Below are positions 1-6,448 of a stretch of 9,665 bases of DNA, one piece after another. The DNA lies in NCBI GenBank assembly GCA_017860335.1, contig JAFNAU010000096.1:1-9665 (forward strand). The letters are read 5' to 3'. Made by a program: the position numbers and the translations under genes. The notes beneath the pieces are model-generated. The model saw nothing but the letters and a program-made list of their open reading frames with translations, did no database searches and was not told where the DNA came from. This DNA comes from Bacteroidota bacterium. Lineage in GTDB: Bacteria; Bacteroidota; Bacteroidia; Bacteroidales; Paludibacteraceae. How positions within the stretch are numbered: position 1 is the stretch's first letter; every line of letters begins with the position of its first letter.

Positions 1-2
1 TT

Positions 3-518
3 TACTTCTGTTTCGTTGATTTCTTCTTCAGTTTCCGCTTTTCTGTCTTCTGCCGCTTTTCTGGTTTTCAAAGCACCCAATTCATTCAGTATTCCCTTAA
101 TTTCCTCTGCCTGTTCTTCGAATACACGCATCGGTTCCGTTGCCGGTTTGAAATTATCAGTTTCTTCCTCAGTTACATTTTCTTCTGGTTTTTTTTCGTT
201 GATTTCAACAGCCTCGAGATGGGCAAAAGGCTCATTAATAAGATTCTTCAGTTCTGTATCGGGAGTAAAAGTTGCTTTATAATATCCATCAATTACAATT
301 TCTTTACCTGTGTTCACATCCACACTTTTGCGCGGTTCGTTCCATTGTGGTTTGAAAGTACCCAAACCTGAAATTTTCACACTGTCACCTTCCACCAGAG
401 TATCCTCAATGGTTGTAAGCAGCTGTCTGATAAACTCTTCGGATAATTTTTTGGTAATATTTTTGTTCTTAACCATCAAATCAATCATTTCCTGCATCGA
501 TATTTTTTCTTTACTCAT
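3..518 (-). CDS. HU-family DNA-binding protein with C-terminal extension, 3' partial
   Basis: Minus-strand frame opening with ATG at 518 and still open at the window edge, giving 172 visible codons. Residues 1 to about 98 read as an HU/IHF-type domain: a helical N-terminal half, the beta-arm entry motif GLGTFKPQWNEP (51-62), and a segment around NTGKEIVIDGYY (69-80) where the DNA-contacting arm lies in HU proteins. From about residue 105 it becomes a charged, Glu/Lys-rich tail that looks disordered or coiled (EEQAEEIKGILNELGALK, 134-151), so this is not a plain 90-residue HU. Bacteroidota carry such extended HU proteins behind a short HU gene. The start overlaps the end of the upstream HU gene by 8 bases, which suggests translational coupling. 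A nucleoid or DNA-organising role is inferred from the domain; the function of the tail and how it ends cannot be seen. Confidence 0.88.
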   Translation of the reverse strand, partial: MSKEKISMQEMIDLMVKNKNITKKLSEEFIRQLLTTIEDTLVEGDSVKISGLGTFKPQWNEPRKSVDVNTGKEIVIDGYYKATFTPDTELKNLINEPFAHLEAVEINEKKPEENVTEEETDNFKPATEPMRVFEEQAEEIKGILNELGALKTRKAAEDRKAETEEEINETEV

Positions 519-801
519 GATCTGGCTGTGAATTAAGTTTTTCTTTCAGTACATTGCTCTGTTTGAAGCACACAACCAGCTTTGGTGGTATAAGTGTACG
601 GATTTTTGTTACCGGATGAACAGACAGGCGTTCGTCTTTTTTTCGAACTTCAAGTGAACCAAAACCCTGAAATGCAACAGTATTATCCTCTTTCAACTGT
701 TCGATGCAGGTTTGGGTAAAAATCTGAAGCATGTTATTGATTTCCGTCTTCGGAAGATTCATTTTCAATGCCAGACTTGAAATTAATTCTTTGTTATTCA
801 T
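511..801 (-). CDS. HU/IHF-like DNA-binding protein
   Basis: A 96-residue protein, close to the usual HU/IHF length of 90-100. The N-terminal helices (NKELISSLALKMNLPKTEI) are typical of the family. FQGFGSLEVRKKDER (44-58) matches the conserved FxGFGxFxxxxR entry to the DNA-binding arm. HPVTK (61-65) sits where the intercalating proline of HU/IHF is found (usually NPxTG), so the arm tip is somewhat divergent. Known family role: dimeric, DNA-bending nucleoid protein. It lies 81 bases after rimO and overlaps the next HU-like gene by 8 bases. The two products could form a heterodimer, but that is inference; they are clearly different sequences and not a recent duplicate. ATG at 801 is the only sensible start for a full HU fold. 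No clear Shine-Dalgarno sequence precedes it. Confidence 0.93.
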   Translation of the reverse strand: MNNKELISSLALKMNLPKTEINNMLQIFTQTCIEQLKEDNTVAFQGFGSLEVRKKDERLSVHPVTKIRTLIPPKLVVCFKQSNVLKEKLNSQPDHE

Positions 802-882
802 GATGATAGATGTTAGAACTTCTAAAAAAAGGAATGAAAAACGTTATCTTGTTAATTACAAATTAAAAAAACATTATACAGA

Positions 883-2169
883 TCAGGCAAACAGCTCAAA
901 ATCAGTCGCACTTTTAATTCTCGCCTGATAAAAATCTCCAACTCTTACCCCGGTTGTTGTAATCGGTATTAACACTTCAGGATCCACCTCGGGTGAATCA
1001 AACTCAGTCCGGCCAACGTAGTATTCTTCTTCTTTACGGTCAATGATTACTTTCATCGTTAGTCCGATTTTTGTTTCATTGATTTCCGCGGCAATTTCGC
1101 GCTGAATTTCCATCAGTTCATCCAAACGTCGTTGCTTCACCTCATCAGGAATGTGATCTTCATAATTTTTATAAGCATAGGTTCCTTCTTCGTGCGAATA
1201 GGCAAATGCGCCCAAACGTTCGAAACGCGCCCACCGGACAAATTTTTTCAGTTCCTCAAAATCTTCTTCTGTTTCGCCCGGATGCCCAACCATCATGGTT
1301 GTGCGCAGATGAATACCCGAAACCTCAGCCCGTAAACGTTCAATCAATTCGTAAGTTTGCGCCGACGTAAAACGACGCTGCATTTTTTTCAGCATATTAT
1401 CACTCACATGCTGTAACGCAATATCGAGATAATTACAAACATTATCGCGTTCGCGCATCACCTGGAGAACATCGTAAGGAAAATGAGCCGGATAAGCATA
1501 ATGCAACCGTATCCATTCCACTCCTTCAATATCCGAGATTCTTCGGGTCAGTTCGGCTAGTCTTGGTTCCTTATACCTGTCAATGCCATAATAGGATAAA
1601 TCCTGTGCAATAATCTGAAATTCTTTCACTCCTTTGTCAACAAGCATTTTCACTTCCTGCTCAATATCTTCCATCGGTCGGGATCGATGCCGGCCTGTAA
1701 TAATCGGAATGGCACAATAGGAGCACATACGGTTGCAGCCTTCCGATATTTTAATGTAAGCAAAATGAGGAGGCGTTGTCAGCGAACGTTCGAGCCTCAG
1801 ATCAGCACGATATTCCCGCCCGAGCTCTTTCAAAATATCCGTATAGTTGAATTTTCCGTAGAATTTATCAACTTCGGGAATTTCGAGCTGAAGTTCCTTC
1901 AGATAACGTTCTGACAAACATCCCATTACAAAGAGTTTATTCTGTAGTTCTTTTTTGCGTTCAGCCAGCTGCAAAATGGTATTGATGCTTTCTTCCTTTG
2001 CATCGCCGATAAATCCGCAGGTATTCACAATTACAACTTCACCATCGGGATCAGCTGCATCATGACGCACCTTATAACCTAACACTTCAAACTGTCGCAT
2101 TAGTTGCTCGCTGTCCACCAGATTTTTCGAACAGCCAAGAGTTATTATATCTACTGTATTATTTTTCAA
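883..2169 (-). CDS. rimO: Ribosomal protein S12 methylthiotransferase RimO
   Basis: A 428-residue radical-SAM methylthiotransferase of full family length. The N-terminal UPF0004 domain has the three cluster cysteines C13 (LGCSKN), C51 (NTCGF) and C84 (MGCLSERY). The radical-SAM motif CNRMCSYC gives C145, C149 and C152 for the second 4Fe-4S cluster, and the C-terminal ~65 residues fit a TRAM RNA/protein-binding domain. LGCSKNLVDSE separates RimO from MiaB. By family knowledge it adds a methylthio group to a conserved Asp of ribosomal protein S12. The start is TTG at 2169: no in-frame ATG lies between it and the upstream stop at 2191-2193, and starting there gives the expected MKNxTVDIITLGCSKN beginning. 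The codon sits only 10 bases after the stop of a duplicated GH97 tail, so its original 5' region may have been altered. The rimO - HU - HU order is common in Bacteroidota. Confidence 0.96.
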   Translation of the reverse strand: MKNNTVDIITLGCSKNLVDSEQLMRQFEVLGYKVRHDAADPDGEVVIVNTCGFIGDAKEESINTILQLAERKKELQNKLFVMGCLSERYLKELQLEIPEVDKFYGKFNYTDILKELGREYRADLRLERSLTTPPHFAYIKISEGCNRMCSYCAIPIITGRHRSRPMEDIEQEVKMLVDKGVKEFQIIAQDLSYYGIDRYKEPRLAELTRRISDIEGVEWIRLHYAYPAHFPYDVLQVMRERDNVCNYLDIALQHVSDNMLKKMQRRFTSAQTYELIERLRAEVSGIHLRTTMMVGHPGETEEDFEELKKFVRWARFERLGAFAYSHEEGTYAYKNYEDHIPDEVKQRRLDELMEIQREIAAEINETKIGLTMKVIIDRKEEEYYVGRTEFDSPEVDPEVLIPITTTGVRVGDFYQARIKSATDFELFA

Positions 2170-2179
2170 AACGGAAATA

Positions 2180-2250
2180 TTATTTTTTCGTTATTTTCAT
2201 CACAAATCCTCCTCCGCAAGCCATTGTAATACTTATTTTTTATCGACAGA
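2180..2250 (-). pseudogene. Partial duplicate of the GH97 3' end
   Basis: On the minus strand this segment repeats the last codons of the GH97 gene at 2597-2670. Over the final 20 codons, including the stop, 55 of 60 bases match with no gap; beyond that the match continues for about 15 bases with small indels and then fades. Read in the GH97 frame it gives KISITMACGGGFVMKITKK-stop against KMSITMASGGGLVMKITKE-stop. The copy has no start of its own, and a TAA stands just before the matching part. Four of the five differences change the amino acid, which fits drift without selection. The two copies are 417 bases apart and flank the zinc-ribbon gene. It may be what remains of a second GH97 gene or of a tandem duplication of the tail. 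Confidence 0.85.
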
Positions 2251-2282
2251 ATTGTCTGTGTTGTGCGTTTATAACAATTTTT

Positions 2283-2585
2283 TTATACTTGTGGTGAAAA
2301 AAATTCTACTTTACCGCATTTAGGACAAACATACAAATCAAACGATTCCCTGTTCACAAATGCTTCCAATAAATTTCCAAATATTCCGAATTTAGTTCCT
2401 TCATGAAACTTATAATTCCCCGAAAGCATCATCTGAACATCACATCTAAGACAATTTATCTTTTTTGCACTTACGGTAGTTTCTTCAAATTCAATCACTT
2501 TATTTTCGCTGATGCTGAAATTACATTGCCAGCATACGTCGAAGTTATCCTCCATCTCAGCTTTACAATTCGGGCAGTTTTTCAT
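2283..2585 (-). CDS. Small double zinc-ribbon protein
   Basis: A 100-residue protein with four CxxC knuckles: C4/C7 and C18/C21 at the N-terminus (CPNC...CWQC, a compact zinc ribbon), then C45/C48 (CLRC) and C87/C90 (CPKC) enclosing a 38-residue insert with FHEGTKFGIFGNLLEAF. It therefore probably binds two zinc ions. There is no signal peptide or membrane segment, so it should be cytoplasmic. I do not recognise a named family; Bacteroidota and other bacteria have many small zinc-ribbon proteins of unknown role. The ATG at 2585 is 11 bases after the GH97 stop, so the two are probably on one message. The gene is flanked by the real GH97 tail and a degenerate copy of it, which suggests that it arrived with, or was trapped by, the rearrangement that made the duplicate. 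The reading frame is intact. Confidence 0.8.
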   Translation of the reverse strand: MKNCPNCKAEMEDNFDVCWQCNFSISENKVIEFEETTVSAKKINCLRCDVQMMLSGNYKFHEGTKFGIFGNLLEAFVNRESFDLYVCPKCGKVEFFSPQV

Positions 2586-2596
2586 AGCATTAATCG

Positions 2597-3031
2597 TTAT
2601 TCTTTCGTTATTTTCATCACAAGTCCTCCACCGGAAGCCATTGTAATACTCATTTTTCTATCGGCAGGAATTTCGGCAACTACTTTAGCATAATCGCTGG
2701 CGGAGCGATTCGCATTTTTTCCATCCCTGAAGATTTCCGCCTTATATTTACCTTCTCCAAGAAACGACAAGTCAAGATCGAGTTTTCGGGTATCCCAGTT
2801 GGTCATGGAGCCAAAATACCAGACATCACCTTTCCGGCGTGCCATGGTAATGTATTTTGCTATTTCACCGTTCAGCGACACTGTTTCGTCCCAAACCGTA
2901 GGAATTTCAGCAATAAATTTTGTGCACTCAGGTTCAGCCAGATAGTTCGACGGATTATCGCAAAGCATATTGAGCGGCGATTCAAAAATCACATATTCGG
3001 CTAACTGCCGGCAACGTGTTCCCTGACTCAT
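2597..3031 (-). CDS. GH97 glycosidase, C-terminal part (after the nonsense codon)
   Basis: 144 codons in the same frame as the catalytic part, separated from its stop only by one CCT codon. It opens MSQGTRCRQLAEYVIFESP, the usual end of the GH97 barrel, followed by LNMLCDNPSNYLAEPEC and then the C-terminal all-beta domain (GDVWYFGSMTNWDTRKLDL and onward), ending GGLVMKITKE. This ATG is an internal methionine of the family and not a true start: there is no ribosome-binding site or signal peptide, so the fragment would not be exported on its own. It is listed because automatic callers will report it as a separate gene. Its last 20 codons are the parent of the degenerate copy near 2180-2250. Confidence 0.8.
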   Translation of the reverse strand: MSQGTRCRQLAEYVIFESPLNMLCDNPSNYLAEPECTKFIAEIPTVWDETVSLNGEIAKYITMARRKGDVWYFGSMTNWDTRKLDLDLSFLGEGKYKAEIFRDGKNANRSASDYAKVVAEIPADRKMSITMASGGGLVMKITKE

Positions 3032-3034
3032 AGG

Positions 3035-4597
3035 TTAGGTATAAACGGCTCTGAAATTATTTTTATTCGCATTGCGCATCGCACCCTGTGTATAATCAAG
3101 CGGACCTGCAACCATACGGATAAACGGAATGGTAACATCGTAGGTAACCTGATCGACAGAAGACGGCACCCATTTCATCTGCTCAAGTCCGAATACTCCT
3201 TCAAAATTGATCACATTCGGGTAAGTACGTTGCAAACCATTAGGTTTGAATGCTCCGTGAAAATCCAGTAACATATGATATTTGGCAGCTACCTGAGCTG
3301 CACGATGATAAAAGTCGACCATATGCTGATCGTCCCTGTCCATAAAATCGACTTTAAAACCTTTAATACCCATATCGGAATAATGTTTGCAAATACCTTC
3401 GATATCTTTGTTGAACGCGTAGTAACCTGCCCAAAGAATTAAATCGACATTCTTTGATTTTGCATAAGCGACAAGCTCTTTCAGATCAATTTCGGGAACC
3501 ACCTGAAATAAATCGGCCTGGAGATTAACCGCCCAGCCTTCATCCAGTATTACGTATTCAATACCATATTTCGATGCAAAATCAATGTAATATTTATACG
3601 TGTCGTTATTAATACCCGCCTGAAAATCCACATTTTTAATATTCCAGTCGTTCCACCAGTCCCAGGCTACTTTTCCGGGTTTAATCCAGGAGGTATCTGT
3701 CAGTTTAGACGGAGAAGCCAGCTTATAAACCATATCGTTGTTAGCCAGTTCGTAATCTTTCTGGGCTACAATCAATATTCGCCAGGGAAAATCAGTTTTA
3801 GCGTCGCAACCAGCAATGTAAGCTTCACGAGACTTTACCAGACCCTGAAGCCTGTTATGACCTCCCTGTTCTACTTCTTTGGGGTAAGGTGCAAATATTC
3901 CCCGCAGTGAATTAGCACCCGAGCCATTCAGATACATGCCCGGATAGTTCAGCAAGTCGGATTCGGTAATACAGATCTTCTTCCCGTTTTTGCTTTCAAT
4001 AACCAATGGCAAAAAAGCCAGTCGTTTGGGATTCCATTCAGCGAGTGGTATGTATTGATACTGATTTTCGAACGAATTGTTGAACTGTTTTTCAAAAGTA
4101 TCTTTTCGTCCATTGGAATCATCCACATAGGCTACATAAACTTTCGGATTACCTGCAAAATTGAATACTGCCTGCTCGTTTTCCACCTGAAATGGTTTGT
4201 TAAGTCCTGCACTAAAACGGTAAGCAACTCCGTCGTTATATGTCCTGAAAACGAGATTATAACCTCCTTTGAAACTCAAATTAAGTTCATTGAAATTATC
4301 TGAAATTTTATTTTTCTTATATACGAGAGTTTCAATCACGTCATTCACTGTTCTTTTGGTTGCTTTTATCAGCCTTGGATTTTCGCCGAATGTGGTTCCG
4401 TCGGTTAAACGCACTGAAACCGGCGATTTCTCCAGCAATAAATCTTCCTGATGACTAACCGAATACTCTATTGTTTTCCCGATGGTTACTTCCGCTGTTA
4501 TTTTACCATCCGGGGATAATAATTTAAAATTTTTCTGAGCAAAACTAAGACAGCTGAAAGCAATTAAAATCAGAAAAGTCAGTATGGATTTTTTCAT
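3035..4597 (-). CDS. GH97 family glycosidase, N-terminal and catalytic part (ends at the nonsense codon)
   Basis: 520 residues from ATG at 4597. A signal peptide (MKKSILTFLILIAFSCLSFA, 1-20) with likely cleavage before Q21 predicts export to the periplasm. Residues ~22-290 match the GH97 N-terminal beta-sandwich, and ~300-520 the (beta/alpha)8 barrel (KVAWDWWNDWN, YVILDEGWA, LILWAGYY). IKGFKVDFMDRDDQ places Asp417 at the position of the nucleophile of the retaining GH97 branch; inverting SusB-type enzymes lack it. NFEGVFGLEQ supplies E466 (a calcium-ligand position) and E472 (general acid/base). The spacing D417 to E472 is 55, as I recall for the Bacteroides retaining alpha-galactosidase BtGH97b (D415/E470). 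Alpha-galactosidase-like specificity is therefore inferred. All catalytic residues precede the stop, but the last barrel elements and the C-terminal domain are lost, so activity is doubtful unless the stop is an error or is read through. Confidence 0.85.
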   Translation of the reverse strand: MKKSILTFLILIAFSCLSFAQKNFKLLSPDGKITAEVTIGKTIEYSVSHQEDLLLEKSPVSVRLTDGTTFGENPRLIKATKRTVNDVIETLVYKKNKISDNFNELNLSFKGGYNLVFRTYNDGVAYRFSAGLNKPFQVENEQAVFNFAGNPKVYVAYVDDSNGRKDTFEKQFNNSFENQYQYIPLAEWNPKRLAFLPLVIESKNGKKICITESDLLNYPGMYLNGSGANSLRGIFAPYPKEVEQGGHNRLQGLVKSREAYIAGCDAKTDFPWRILIVAQKDYELANNDMVYKLASPSKLTDTSWIKPGKVAWDWWNDWNIKNVDFQAGINNDTYKYYIDFASKYGIEYVILDEGWAVNLQADLFQVVPEIDLKELVAYAKSKNVDLILWAGYYAFNKDIEGICKHYSDMGIKGFKVDFMDRDDQHMVDFYHRAAQVAAKYHMLLDFHGAFKPNGLQRTYPNVINFEGVFGLEQMKWVPSSVDQVTYDVTIPFIRMVAGPLDYTQGAMRNANKNNFRAVYT

Positions 4598-4612
4598 GAT
4601 GGATATGCATTA

Positions 4613-4632
4613 ATCCTTATTCAAATAAGGAT
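4613..4632. repeat. Perfect short inverted repeat across the ftsY stop codon
   Basis: ATCCTTATT (4613-4621) and AATAAGGAT (4624-4632) are perfect 9-base inverted arms with only 2 bases between them. The repeat covers the last codons and the stop of ftsY and part of the 19-base gap to GH97. No T-run follows on the minus strand, so it is not a standard terminator. The two-base loop would force some arm pairs open in RNA. It could be an mRNA processing or stability element, a protein site, or chance. Confidence 0.4.
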
Positions 4633-5567
4633 GCTACAAATTGTTCTTTATCAAACACCTGCAAATCGGTCATTTTTTCGCCAAGTCCGATGTATTTTAC
4701 CGGAATTTTGAATTGATCGGAAATACCAATAACTACTCCGCCTTTGGCTGTACCATCCAGTTTTGTAACTGCAAGTGCATTCACATCGGTAGCTTTTGTA
4801 AATTGCCGGGCTTGTTCATAAGCATTCTGTCCGGTTGAACCATCAAGTACCAGCAATATTTCGTGAGGTGCTTCGGGTATTAATTTCTGCATCACATTAC
4901 GTATTTTGGTAAGCTCATTCATCAGGTTTATTTTATTGTGCAGTCGTCCTGCGGTATCAATGATTACAACGTCAGCATTATTTGCTTTGGCCGAGGCAAT
5001 GGTATCATAAGCTACTGAAGCCGGGTCGGCACCCATTTTCTGCTTGACAACAGGTACTCCCACCCTTTCGCCCCAGATAACAAGTTGCTCCACAGCCGCA
5101 GCGCGAAACGTATCGGCAGCGCCCAGATATACATTTTTGCCTGCTTTTTTGAATTGATAAGCCAGTTTTCCGATTGTTGTGGTTTTACCCACACCGTTCA
5201 CACCTACCACCATTATCACGTAGGGTGTTGCCGGAAGTGCATCGTCAAAATCAGTTGCCTGACCGGAGTTGTTTTCCGAAAGCAATCCTGCAATTTCTTC
5301 CTTCAGAATGTTGTTCAGTTCAGAAGTATTCAGGAACTTATCTTTACTCACCCGTGATTCAATCCTTTCGATGATACGCAAAGTAGTCTCTACGCCGACA
5401 TCGGAAGTTACGAGCACTTCTTCGAGGTTATCGAGCACCTCATCATCCACTTTCGATTTGCCGGCAATTGCCCTTGTAAGTTTTGAAAAAACACTTTCTT
5501 TTGTTTTAGACAAACCTTGATTGAGCGTTTCCTTTTTTTCCTTATTAAATAGTCCGAATAGTCCCAT
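4617..5567 (-). CDS. ftsY: Signal recognition particle receptor FtsY
   Basis: A 316-residue SRP-family GTPase. The N-terminal acidic A domain of E. coli FtsY is missing, as in most Bacteroidota; the protein starts with a short amphipathic stretch (MGLFGLFNKEKKE) that could touch the membrane. The N domain (helical bundle) covers ~20-100. The G domain has the P-loop GVNGVGKTT (122-130), DTFRAAAVEQL (152-162), DTAGR (204-208), TKLDG (268-272) and the closing GLGEKMTDLQVFD (294-306). Family role: it docks SRP-ribosome complexes to the Sec translocon through GTP-dependent pairing with Ffh. The gene follows the ribosomal-protein unit but is separated from it by a terminator, and a candidate -7 element lies about 100 bases upstream. 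The next gene, the interrupted GH97, begins 19 bases after the stop and may be cotranscribed. The frame is intact and all GTPase motifs are present. Confidence 0.97.
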   Translation of the reverse strand: MGLFGLFNKEKKETLNQGLSKTKESVFSKLTRAIAGKSKVDDEVLDNLEEVLVTSDVGVETTLRIIERIESRVSKDKFLNTSELNNILKEEIAGLLSENNSGQATDFDDALPATPYVIMVVGVNGVGKTTTIGKLAYQFKKAGKNVYLGAADTFRAAAVEQLVIWGERVGVPVVKQKMGADPASVAYDTIASAKANNADVVIIDTAGRLHNKINLMNELTKIRNVMQKLIPEAPHEILLVLDGSTGQNAYEQARQFTKATDVNALAVTKLDGTAKGGVVIGISDQFKIPVKYIGLGEKMTDLQVFDKEQFVASLFE

Positions 5568-5672
5568 AATTTTCAGTCATTTTTTTCCCCTGGAAAACAA
5601 ATTAAAACAACCGGAAATCAGCAGAATTTCAGCATAATGCCGAAGTGCAGATTTCCCGAATACATTTTGTAC

Positions 5673-5680
5673 CAAAGGTA
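5673..5680 (-). promoter_or_regulatory. Candidate -7 promoter element of ftsY
   Basis: The minus strand reads TACCTTTG, an exact match to the Bacteroidota -7 consensus TAnnTTTG, in the gap between the rpmB-unit terminator and ftsY. Transcription would start near 5666 and give a leader of about 100 bases. A TTTG at the usual 19-21 base distance upstream is not seen; the nearest (in TTTTTG) is only 12 bases away, so the -33 half is weak. The element also lies inside a small palindrome, GTACC-AAA-GGTAC (5669-5681). Confidence 0.45.
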
Positions 5681-5720
5681 CGTATAATTTTACAAAAATA
5701 AATAATTTCGGGTCAAGTTC

Positions 5721-5758
5721 AAAAAAAAAGTCCCTTCATTTTGGATGAAAGGACTTTT
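5721..5758 (-). terminator. Rho-independent terminator after the rpmB-rpmG-DUF4295 unit
   Basis: On the minus strand AAAAGTCC-T-TTCAT pairs with ATGAA-G-GGACTTTT around a five-base loop (5740-5744), with one internal mismatch, and is followed by a run of nine T (5729-5721, partly in the stem). It begins 33 bases after the DUF4295 stop. The opposite strand also ends in a short T-run, but no plus-strand gene faces it. It separates the ribosomal-protein unit from ftsY. Confidence 0.88.
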
Positions 5759-5790
5759 CTTTATAAATAGATTGCAAATAATTCACATAC

Positions 5791-5943
5791 TTATTTTGCA
5801 ATAAAATCTTTTACTTTTTCGTTGTGCACCATTTCTTCCTGAAAGGTATATGCACCGGTTTTAGGCGACTTAACCATTTTAATCACCTTGGAGTAGGTAC
5901 GACCTTCACCACTTTGCATACTTGCAACCGCTTTCTTTGCCAT
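5791..5943 (-). CDS. DUF4295 family small protein
   Basis: A 50-residue, very basic protein beginning MAKKAVASMQSGEGRTYSKV and ending KVKDFIAK. It matches the DUF4295 family, known to me from Bacteroidota, where it sits next to rpmG as it does here. No biochemical function is established as far as I know. The size, charge, constant linkage to L28/L33 genes and the conserved VIKMVKSPKTGAY segment suggest a ribosome-associated protein, which is inference. The ATG at 5943 is 9 bases after the rpmG stop, and the frame ends just before the operon terminator. It is short enough that length-filtered gene calling misses it. The frame is intact and the identification is firm because nearly every position fits the family pattern as I remember it. 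Confidence 0.93.
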   Translation of the reverse strand: MAKKAVASMQSGEGRTYSKVIKMVKSPKTGAYTFQEEMVHNEKVKDFIAK

Positions 5944-5952
5944 ATCGCTTTA

Positions 5953-6141
5953 TTATTTAATTTCTTTGTGAATAGTCATTTTTTTCAGAATGGGATTGTA
6001 TTTCTTCAATTCCATACGACCCGGGGTGTTTTTCCTGTTTTTTGTGGTAATATAACGAGAAGTACCCGGCATACCGCTTTCTTTATGTTCTGTGCATTCC
6101 AGAATTACCTGAACTCTTGCTTCTTTTGATTTTTTAGCCAT
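5953..6141 (-). CDS. rpmG: 50S ribosomal protein L33
   Basis: A 62-residue basic protein, MAKKSKEARVQVILECTEH, then GTSRYITTKNRKNTPGRMELKKYNP, the core motif of bacterial L33. There is a single cysteine (C16) and no CxxC pairs, so this is the zinc-independent form. It is part of the large subunit near the E site. It lies 18 bases after rpmB and 9 bases before the DUF4295 gene, in one short transcription unit with a terminator after the third gene. Confidence 0.97.
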   Translation of the reverse strand: MAKKSKEARVQVILECTEHKESGMPGTSRYITTKNRKNTPGRMELKKYNPILKKMTIHKEIK

Positions 6142-6159
6142 TTTGGTTTCCCCCTTTTA

Positions 6160-6399
6160 TTAAACGTATAAATACCCCTTTTTAGCTGCACCCTTAATGG
6201 CAGCATCCAGACCAATTTTATTGATGGTGCGTAATCCGGCAGCCGAAATCTTGAGGCTGATCCACATATCCTGTTCAACCCAATAGAATTTTTTGGTGAA
6301 CAAATTCACATCAAAAGTACGTTTGGTATGACGTTTTGAGTGTGATACATTGCATCCACCCATTGCTTTTTTACCGGTAATTTGACAAATCTTTGACAT
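6160..6399 (-). CDS. rpmB: 50S ribosomal protein L28
   Basis: A 79-residue protein of usual L28 length, MSKICQITGKKAMGGCNVSHS, with the family signature HSKRHTKRTFDVNL and the C-terminal LRTINKIGLDAAIKGA. Structural protein of the large ribosomal subunit. It is the first gene of the rpmB-rpmG-DUF4295 unit. ATG at 6399 is the standard start. Two candidate promoters of the Bacteroidota type lie in the 186-base gap upstream. The leader shows no obvious Shine-Dalgarno sequence; it is AU-rich, as is usual for these bacteria. Confidence 0.97.
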   Translation of the reverse strand: MSKICQITGKKAMGGCNVSHSKRHTKRTFDVNLFTKKFYWVEQDMWISLKISAAGLRTINKIGLDAAIKGAAKKGYLYV

Positions 6400-6448
6400 C
6401 GCTGTATCTCTTTAATTTTTTTCTATATTTTTTCTCAAAAACAGTGTG

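Larger units (their letters stand above)
2597..4597 (-). pseudogene. GH97 glycoside hydrolase interrupted by one in-frame stop
   Basis: One continuous frame of 666 codons, close to the length of known retaining GH97 enzymes of Bacteroides, with a single TAA at 3035-3037 (codon 521). The frame is the same on both sides (GTT TAT ACC TAA CCT ATG AGT), so this is a base substitution and not a frameshift. GH97 proteins have Glu here (YTEPMSQGTR type), so GAA to TAA, one base, explains it. Everything else in the gene is well conserved, so the stop is recent, or it is a sequencing error. The gene begins 19 bases after ftsY and is followed 11 bases later by the zinc-ribbon gene. No promoter match was found in front of it. 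No susC/susD pair or other polysaccharide-utilisation genes are in the window, so its substrate context is missing. Confidence 0.87.

Noticed and set aside
16..531. Plus-strand Ser/Phe-rich open frames near the left edge
   Set aside because: They are the complement of the HU-like gene, whose minus-strand translation is clearly a real protein family.
2326..2333. TATGTTTG on the minus strand inside the zinc-ribbon gene as a rimO promoter
   Set aside because: The nearest TTTG is 23 bases upstream, it lies in coding DNA, and matches of this quality occur by chance in AT-rich sequence.
3035..3037. The GH97 stop as a recoded codon (selenocysteine or pyrrolysine)
   Set aside because: The codon is TAA, which neither system uses; the family residue is Glu, and a single-base nonsense change is simpler.
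4613..4632. Inverted repeat at the end of ftsY as a terminator
   Set aside because: There is no T-run after it, the loop is only two bases, and the next gene begins at 4597, inside where the T-run would be.
5012..5374. Open frames on both strands within ftsY
   Set aside because: They overlap the fully conserved ftsY frame, show no family features and have no start signals; they are shadow frames.
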